34,086 nt of DNA from an uncultured Oscillospiraceae bacterium (GTDB lineage Bacteria; Bacillota; Clostridia; Oscillospirales; Ruminococcaceae): assembly GCA_910578965.1 (NCBI GenBank), contig CAJTSP010000013.1, forward strand, positions 1 through 34,086, given 5' to 3'. The notes under the pieces were generated by a model that saw only the letters and a program-made list of their open reading frames with translations, made no database searches and had not been told where the DNA came from. Numbering within the stretch: the first letter of the stretch is position 1; each line of letters begins with the position of its first letter. The position numbers and the translations under genes were made by a program. This document shows, in pieces, positions 29,779 to 34,086 of this stretch.

Positions 29779-30330
29779 TCAGCCGATTAGCTGAAACTGT
29801 TCCAGCATCTGATATTCATAACTGGCATATTCTTTGCCAGAATATGCCAGCCACTTGCGGCAATAACCCCATGCGATACACGCTGCCTGAAAACTGATGT
29901 TGAAGCGTTCGGCAAGGTCATACGGGTCGGATGGATTGACGCGGTGAACCAGAACCGGAGGCGCGAGGGCATACTTTGCGAAGAATTTAGCCTCTGCTTC
30001 CGCCAGTTCGCTTTCCTGCGTATGTCCAAGCACAATATGTCCGATCTCGTGCATGATGCTTTGATTGATCCGCCCATAAACCGGATCGGTGTCGTGGTAG
30101 ATGAAGGTTTTTCCGTCCCAGCGCTCTACAAAAAATGAATCGGGACTCTGTTTTCGCAGCAGTTCCTGCGTTGCGGGAGGGTAGGCAGAGTAGGGAACGA
30201 CATCAATCCCCATTTTCGCAGCGATCTCAAATCCATTGATGGGAACACAGTTCACATCATACCGAATGAACAGGTCGACAATGGTTTGCTTAATAGCCTC
30301 ATAGCGGCTATCGGGCAGGCGCATGGACAT
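29779..30330 (-). CDS. ImmA-like antirepressor metalloprotease
   Basis: A 183-residue protein of the ImmA/IrrE family with the zinc motif HEIGHIVLGH near residues 94-103, preceded by QSIMHE and followed by an acidic AEAEAKFFAKYAL helix, the standard layout. In ICEBs1-type elements ImmA cleaves the ImmR repressor to induce excision. It starts two bases after the stop of an XRE regulator, with GGGGAGG upstream, so the pair is a derepression switch for the conjugative element remnant. Confidence 0.9.
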   Translation of the reverse strand: MSMRLPDSRYEAIKQTIVDLFIRYDVNCVPINGFEIAAKMGIDVVPYSAYPPATQELLRKQSPDSFFVERWDGKTFIYHDTDPVYGRINQSIMHEIGHIVLGHTQESELAEAEAKFFAKYALAPPVLVHRVNPSDPYDLAERFNISFQAACIAWGYCRKWLAYSGKEYASYEYQMLEQFQLIG

Positions 30331-30332
30331 AC

Positions 30333-30644
30333 TCAGTCCTCCCCAAACAAGGCGTCGATCAATGCCTTGCGCTCCTGCTGGGTGAGCGATGAGGAGTTTC
30401 TTGCCAGCATTCTGCGCACGCGCGGGAAATCAAAGCTGCCATTTTCAATTCCGAGAAGATGATCGGAGGTCGTATAGAGCGCGGTGGCAATGTTGGCAAG
30501 CGTATCCGCCTTTGGCTCCCTGTCTCCGGCGATATAGCGGCACAAGGACGCCTCGGTGACCCCTACCCGCTCTGCAAGTTCTCTTTGCGTGATTCCCTGA
30601 CTTTTCATCCGGTCAAGGATTCGTTCGCCCATTTCTTTACTCAT
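30333..30644 (-). CDS. ImmR-like XRE repressor
   Basis: A 103-residue protein: HTH at residues 8-60 (RMKSQGITQRELAERVG, EASLCRYIAGDREPK) and a helical tail (LARNSSSLTQQERKALIDAL) that would carry the ImmA cleavage region. GGGAG precedes the ATG. A consensus promoter with TTACCGTTT-type boxes lies upstream. It would repress excision genes of the conjugative element; the targets xis/int are partly destroyed here. Confidence 0.9.
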   Translation of the reverse strand: MSKEMGERILDRMKSQGITQRELAERVGVTEASLCRYIAGDREPKADTLANIATALYTTSDHLLGIENGSFDFPRVRRMLARNSSSLTQQERKALIDALFGED

Positions 30645-30670
30645 AATGTGGCACTCCCATTGCTTTCAAA

Positions 30671-30746
30671 TTACCGTTTTTGTAACGAAGATTACCAAAT
30701 AACCAGAACTTTCCATTATTATAGCGCTGCTTACCGTTTGTGTCAA
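30671..30746 (-). promoter_or_regulatory. ImmR promoter and operator boxes
   Basis: Minus-strand TTGACA (30741-30746), 17 bases, TATAAT (30718-30723), both perfect. TTACCGTTT (30671), ATTACCAAA (30691) and TTACCGTTT (30731) are probable repressor boxes; the last is inside the promoter spacer. Confidence 0.82.
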
Positions 30747-30782
30747 GCCCTCTGCACGATTGTTTTTTGCAGACAAAGTAAA

Positions 30783-30854
30783 ATGAAAGGCTCTGCACGG
30801 GGCAGCGGGGCAATAGGCGGTGGTATTGCTGCCGGCGCGTTGCAATGGCCATGA
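30783..30854 (+). CDS. Possible 23-residue peptide, or gene remnant
   Basis: ATG 30783 opens 23 codons rich in Gly and Ala (MKGSARGSGAIGGGIAAGAL, ending QWP) that end as ATGA on the next start. No ribosome site is evident, so it may be a decayed gene end rather than a gene. Confidence 0.25.
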   Translation: MKGSARGSGAIGGGIAAGALQWP

Positions 30855-30988
30855 TTGTAATAGTGACGTGCGTGGTGGTTGTCCTGATCGGTTACGCTTG
30901 TTGTGTCGCAACTGGCAGAGCCGACGAGAACGAGGAAACCTATTGGAAAATTCATATAACGGAGATAAGCCGCCATGATTCAAAGTAA
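30851..30988 (+). CDS. Small single-pass membrane protein (45 aa)
   Basis: ATG 30851 gives MIVIVTCVVVVLIGYACCVA, one transmembrane helix, then a charged tail (RADENEETYWK). It overlaps the excisionase start by 14 bases. Similar tiny membrane proteins precede xis on Clostridial conjugative elements. Function unknown. Confidence 0.55.
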   Translation: MIVIVTCVVVVLIGYACCVATGRADENEETYWKIHITEISRHDSK

Positions 30989-31229
30989 TCTGAACAGTCG
31001 CGAAGCCTATCGCCTGCTTTTCCCCGGCTACCCCGATGTGGTGGATATTCACCAGCTTTGCGAGATGTTAGGTGGAATCGGCATTAAAACAGCCTACAAG
31101 CTGCTGCAAAACAATGAGATCGCGCATTTGAAGGTCGGCCGAGCTTACCGCATCCCTAAATGCCATGTAATTGCCTATCTGCAAAAATGCGGTGACAGTG
31201 TGGTGGACAGTTCCGACAGCCTTGCATAA
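30975..31229 (+). CDS. Excisionase-like helix-turn-helix protein
   Basis: An 84-residue protein with a MerR-like excisionase fold: VVDIHQLCEMLGGIGIKTAY, KLLQNNEIAHLKVGRAYRIP, KCHVIAYLQK. GGAGATAAG precedes the ATG. It lies 66 bases upstream of the truncated integrase, the usual xis-int order of Tn916/Tn1549-type elements. It would bias the integrase toward excision, but the integrase is broken. Confidence 0.88.
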   Translation: MIQSNLNSREAYRLLFPGYPDVVDIHQLCEMLGGIGIKTAYKLLQNNEIAHLKVGRAYRIPKCHVIAYLQKCGDSVVDSSDSLA

Positions 31230-31295
31230 TCCGCCTTGTGTGGATAGAATGAAAGCGTCAATTCGCCGTGGCCGAAAAGAAAGGAGTTACATATC

Positions 31296-32063
31296 ATGGC
31301 GAACAAATTAGTCGCTGGCCACCTTTGCACGCAGCACGACCTTTACTATATGGTCCTATCCCTGCCCGATCCTGTGACAGGGAAAAAGAAACCGACGTGG
31401 TTTCCGACCGGGCTGAAGGTAAAGGGCAACAAAACTCAGGCCAACAAAATGCTGCAAAAGGCGAGGAGGAACGCCGCAAAGGGCATCCTCCCTCCCCGCC
31501 CGAAACTGGACGCAGAAAAGAAAGCGGAACCCGTTTATACCAATGAAACCTTATGCGGCGATATGTTGTTTTCCAGCTATCTGTTATTCTGGCTGGAGGC
31601 AAACCGAACAACTTGGGCGGAAACCACCTATACTTCCTACCACAATATTGTGGTACACGGTGCCGTGCCTTACTTCGCGGAAAGGCAGATTCCGCTGAAC
31701 AAGCTAACCGTTATGGACATCCAGAATTTCTACTCGGCGCTGAAGCAAAAGGGCGACAAGGGCAACACCATTCTGCATTATCACGCCAATATCCGCAAGA
31801 GCTTGTCCGACGCAGTCAAAAAGTACAAGCTGATCCAGTACAACCCCGCCGCAGATGTAACGCGCCCCAAGATTGACAACTTTGTTTCCAATTACTATGA
31901 CGCGCAGCAGCTCTCTGTCATGCTGGACGCATTTCGGGGCAAGTCGATTGAGCTGCCCATCATCATCGCCGCATACTATGGATTCCGGCGCAGCGAGGTG
32001 AGGTGCATAATCTTAACTGTAAGCAACACATATATTGACGCAGGAGGGTATGCACATGAATGA
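31296..32063 (+). pseudogene. Truncated tyrosine integrase of a conjugative element
   Basis: It starts normally (AAAGGAG, ATG; MANKLVAGHLCTQHDLYYMV). The arm-binding domain (residues 1-60), core-binding domain (85-190) and start of the catalytic domain are intact up to AAYYGFRRSEV, where the first catalytic Arg lies. After 32000 the family sequence stops and 20 unrelated codons follow to a chance stop. The HxxR, His and Tyr residues are missing, so it cannot recombine. The break coincides with the start of a serine-recombinase element. Confidence 0.9.
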
Positions 32064-32208
32064 TTACAGCAAAATCACAGCCCTTTACTCCCGCTTATCA
32101 GTGGGGGACGAGGACAGGGACGGCGGCGAAAGCAACTCCATACAGAACCAAGAGGACATTTGTCAAGGGGGATTTCACCCAAAAGATGAAATCCCCCCGA
32201 TAAACTGA
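32056..32208 (+). pseudogene. Serine recombinase, 5' part (interrupted)
   Basis: ATG 32056 with AGGAGGG upstream. Residues MNDYSKITALYSRLSVGDED, GGESNSIQNQ include the catalytic Ser (S13) and the YSRLS motif of large serine recombinases. After Gln at 32151 the sequence leaves the family, and a stop follows 19 codons later. The rest resumes at 33676. It marks the end of a second, later mobile element that broke the tyrosine integrase. Confidence 0.88.
32167..32197. terminator. Hairpin at the left end of the insertion
   Basis: GGGGGATTTCA (32167-32177) pairs perfectly with TGAAATCCCCC (32187-32197). It lies 15 bases from the insertion boundary and 22 bases after the stop of the DUF1835-type gene, so it may be an element end structure, a terminator, or both. 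Confidence 0.6.
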
Positions 32209-32218
32209 AAGTTCTCTC

Positions 32219-33169
32219 TTATGAAGCTCGGCGCACCTCATCCCGGTAGAAACCGTCACCCTTAGACACTGTAATCAGTTCGCCCTGGTCGAGCATTGCC
32301 TTGATGCGTTTGGCCAGACACCAGTCACCAATGCCCAGTCGCTCACGGCCCAGTACCTCGCCAATGAGTTGGGCCACCCGGAAGACCCCATTGGGAATGT
32401 GGGCACGGATAAATGGATCGTAGAAATCCTCCCCCACACTGACCAGCCGCCCGTTGACCACAGCCCGTAGGGGGGCGTTCTCTTTCCGCAGTCCTGCCCA
32501 CTCCATGGCAATAGCCCGGCGGACACTCTTGGGGATTTCCCGCTCCAAGGGAAGGAACGCCGCCCAGTCCCCTGGAACCAACTCCCCCCAGCTAAGACAG
32601 GACTGTACTGTACCGTCCTCCCTCGGCATCCACTGAGGCAGTTCTAAGGCGGTCACGGGGCAATCGAAGCTCCGAAGCAGCCAGCACACTTCGTAAAACC
32701 CACACAGGGACCAAGGTGCGGCGGGGCTGTACCAGATGCGTACTGCCTCGCCGTTTTCTGCCGTCTCCAACAGTCGTGACCGATCCTGCTGACGCTGCTC
32801 CCACATCTGATCACGCTGTTGGGCGTAGTCCTCAGGGGTACTGTCTGGGAGAGGGAAGTCGCCCCCCAACCAGGCGGTAAGCAGATTAAACCGAGCCTTA
32901 TCCACATTGGGTCCGCTAAGGGGACCCATATCCAGACCGTAGGAAGGACACAGTACATCTCCAGGACTGCCACCCACAGGTCGTGCCCGACGTTTCTCCT
33001 CCTCCCACTGGGCCTTGAGTTTTGCCATGGCCCGCTCCTGTTCCTCCGGTGTGGTCTCGCCTTCTCCAAAAATGAACCCGATAGGTCCGTCCTCGCTATT
33101 GATGCAGGAACAGTGGGTAGCCAGCTTCAACGACCCGCGTTCGCTGTCGGAGAAAACAACCTGTAGCAT
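32219..33169 (-). CDS. DUF1835/DUF3658-type protein (cargo gene)
   Basis: A 316-residue soluble protein from ATG 33169 with GGAGG upstream. The start MLQVVFSDSERGSLKLA is the DUF1835 opening, RIWYSPAAPWSLCGFYEVCW and LPQWMPREDG fall in the middle, and the last 85 residues (FYDPFIRAHIPNG, LIGEVLGRERLGIGDWCLAKRI, GDGFYRDEVRRA) match a DUF3658-like end. The function of these domains is not established. It is the only gene of the insertion, opposite to the recombinase, with its own promoter, and intact, which suggests selection. Confidence 0.8.
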   Translation of the reverse strand: MLQVVFSDSERGSLKLATHCSCINSEDGPIGFIFGEGETTPEEQERAMAKLKAQWEEEKRRARPVGGSPGDVLCPSYGLDMGPLSGPNVDKARFNLLTAWLGGDFPLPDSTPEDYAQQRDQMWEQRQQDRSRLLETAENGEAVRIWYSPAAPWSLCGFYEVCWLLRSFDCPVTALELPQWMPREDGTVQSCLSWGELVPGDWAAFLPLEREIPKSVRRAIAMEWAGLRKENAPLRAVVNGRLVSVGEDFYDPFIRAHIPNGVFRVAQLIGEVLGRERLGIGDWCLAKRIKAMLDQGELITVSKGDGFYRDEVRRAS

Positions 33170-33217
33170 GGTAAGACCTCCATATCAAACTCTTATTTAT
33201 CGAATTGACACGAACCA

Positions 33218-33246
33218 AGTATACCATCACCGCAAGTAACTTTCAA
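33218..33246 (-). promoter_or_regulatory. Promoter of the DUF1835-type gene
   Basis: Minus-strand TTGAAA (33241-33246), 17 bases, TATACT (33218-33223), 49 bases upstream of the ATG. Confidence 0.78.
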
Positions 33247-33625
33247 CCCCAGTTATAGATGCAGATAGTAGTAGCAAGCAATGCACCGGTATATACCTGG
33301 TGCAGCTTGTTGGTGTCCGAAGACCCCCAAGCCCCCGGTGCATCGGTGAAGCTCCGCCCGATGCACAAGCCGCCGTTGGCGTCTGCTGGCCTGTCCATAC
33401 TGGGCAGGGAAGGGACGCTCGGCGGGTCTCCCTGGTCGAACGCACGACTGCCGCAGGCAGTACCACCGCTCGCTTGCGGGTGGTGAGTAAGTGCGCTCTT
33501 CGAGAGGACCGGCAGAGAGAACGGAGCGCCCAGGTCATCCCCGGACGCTCCCGCTTCGGTTCCCTCCTGCTGGTAAATCACCATCCCTCCATCCTGTGCC
33601 ATTCTGCCACAAATGAACCGCAGTC
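33247..33625. ncRNA. Candidate structured non-coding RNA region
   Basis: No convincing gene, but several stable hairpins in tandem: GCACC/GGTGC around GGTATATACC (33283-33303), GTGCATCGG/CCGATGCAC (33338-33366), CTGCC/GGCAG (33448-33460), ACCACCGC/GCGGGTGGT (33462-33484). GC-rich stems with short loops, many purine-rich linkers. The strand and the promoter are not clear. It resembles large structured RNAs of mobile elements but I recognise no named class, and no group I or II intron core. Confidence 0.45.
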
Positions 33626-33626
33626 A

Positions 33627-33670
33627 ATGTAATGTAGTGGCTTGGTGAAACCACCCTTTATACATTACAT
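33627..33670. repeat. Hairpin at the right end of the insertion
   Basis: ATGTAATGTA (33627-33636) / TACATTACAT (33661-33670), perfect 10 bp, with GTGG/CCAC inside and a CCTTTA bulge. It ends five bases before the recombinase resumes. Confidence 0.75.
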
Positions 33671-33675
33671 CTCAG

Positions 33676-34086
33676 AAGAAATTTCTGGAAAGCCACGCCA
33701 GACTGTTAAAATTGACCAATATCCGGCACTACATTGACGATGACGAAAGCGGCAGATTTTTTGACCGTTCTGCCTACTCCCGCATGATAGAGGACGTGGA
33801 AAACGGCAAAGTCGGCGTGTGCATTATGAAAGACATGACCCGCTGGGGGCGCGACTATCTCCAAGTGGGAAACGCTATGGAGATTTTCCGCAGAAACAAC
33901 GTGCGCTTTATCGCGGTAAACAACGGGATAGACAGCGAAAAGCCCGACACATTGGAGTTTGCGCCGTTCATCAATATCATGTCAGAGTGGTACGCAAAGG
34001 ACATCAGCAAGAAAGTGAAAACGGGCATTAAGACCAAAGGCATGAGTGGCAAGCCAATCGCAACCGAAGCCCCCTATGGTTATGTG
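33676..34086 (+). pseudogene. Serine recombinase, 3' part (runs off window)
   Basis: In-frame continuation of the interrupted gene for 137 codons to the window edge: LTNIRHYIDDDESGRFFDRS, KDMTRWGRDYLQVGNAMEIF (DLSRxGR-type catalytic block), FIAVNNG, and TKGMSGKPIATEAPYGYV at the start of the recombinase domain. All are standard for large serine recombinases of the TndX/TnpX type. No start codon with a site exists here, so without removal of the insertion only the 50-residue N-terminal piece would be made. Confidence 0.88.

Larger units (their letters stand above)
32152..33675. mobile_element. 1.52-kb insertion in the serine recombinase, no transposase
   Basis: Removing about 1524 bases rejoins the recombinase reading frame exactly (SIQNQ then KKFLESHA). 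No target duplication of more than two or three bases and no long terminal inverted repeats are seen. Both ends carry hairpins, and a GG.TTTCACC motif appears in inverted orientation at each (near 32170 and 33645). It carries one leftward gene and about 380 bases of structured non-coding DNA. Candidates: a palindrome-ended non-autonomous IS200/IS605-like element with cargo, or an intron-like element. Confidence 0.7.

Noticed and set aside
30459..30782. Plus-strand coding frame opposite ImmR
   Set aside because: Its 5' part is a mirror of the ImmR gene; only the last 23 codons could be separate, and they lack a ribosome site.
33243..33602. A 119-codon open frame on the minus strand
   Set aside because: It crosses the hairpin-rich block, has no good ribosome site, shows no family-like sequence and its composition follows the stems; more likely a by-product of structured DNA.
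32152..33675. Group I or group II intron in the serine recombinase
   Set aside because: No GTGYG start, no domain V-like hairpin, no P7/P3 core, no reverse transcriptase or homing endonuclease gene. I keep an intron-like element only as an untested possibility.

Overview
The window looks like a chromosomal contig from a high-GC gut Clostridia species, probably Oscillospiraceae/Ruminococcaceae. This rests on strong AGGAGG-type ribosome sites, frequent TTG/GTG starts, TTGACA/TATAAT promoters, small XRE and MerR regulators, and Tn916/Tn1549-like mobile DNA. No rRNA gene or CRISPR array was seen.

Positions 1-16,600 are host backbone. A leftward operon encodes a lipoprotein, a secreted M6-family metalloprotease and a partial secreted protein, all behind a consensus promoter. 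Next come a CYTH-domain phosphatase-like protein, a TipAS-type MerR regulator, an XRE regulator with a membrane partner, a 37-residue small protein, and an operon of membrane-anchored MerR, small membrane protein and YbjQ-like protein. A DEAD-box RNA helicase follows. The block ends with dTDP-rhamnose genes (rfbA, rfbD, rfbB) and a family-2 glycosyltransferase; rfbC is not in the window.

Positions 16,681-26,313 are a compact 9.57-kb integrative element in the 3' end of a tRNA-Gly(TCC) gene. It is bounded by perfect 61-bp direct repeats. It carries a tyrosine integrase, a small holin-like toxin with a candidate antisense RNA, a CI-like repressor divergent from a Cro-like operon, phage-type replication proteins, a terminase-small-subunit-like HTH protein, a split gene, a ribbon-helix-helix/antitoxin/Txe operon and several small unknown genes. 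There are no capsid, portal or tail genes. The order resembles a phage-inducible chromosomal island (phage satellite), and I consider it the most interesting system here. Regulation looks dense: divergent promoters on a large inverted repeat, two sense/antisense small-RNA loci, and integrase arm-type sites at both ends.

Positions 26,366-34,086 are a graveyard of nested mobile elements. A 3' fragment of a type I methylase gene abuts the 3' part of a conjugative-element M23 peptidase gene. Then come an ImmA/ImmR pair, a DUF4417 gene with two partners, an excisionase and an integrase cut off after its first catalytic arginine. A large serine recombinase gene begins at that cut. It is itself interrupted by a 1.52-kb insertion that has no transposase, carries a DUF1835-type gene, has hairpins at both ends and holds about 380 bases of strongly structured non-coding sequence.
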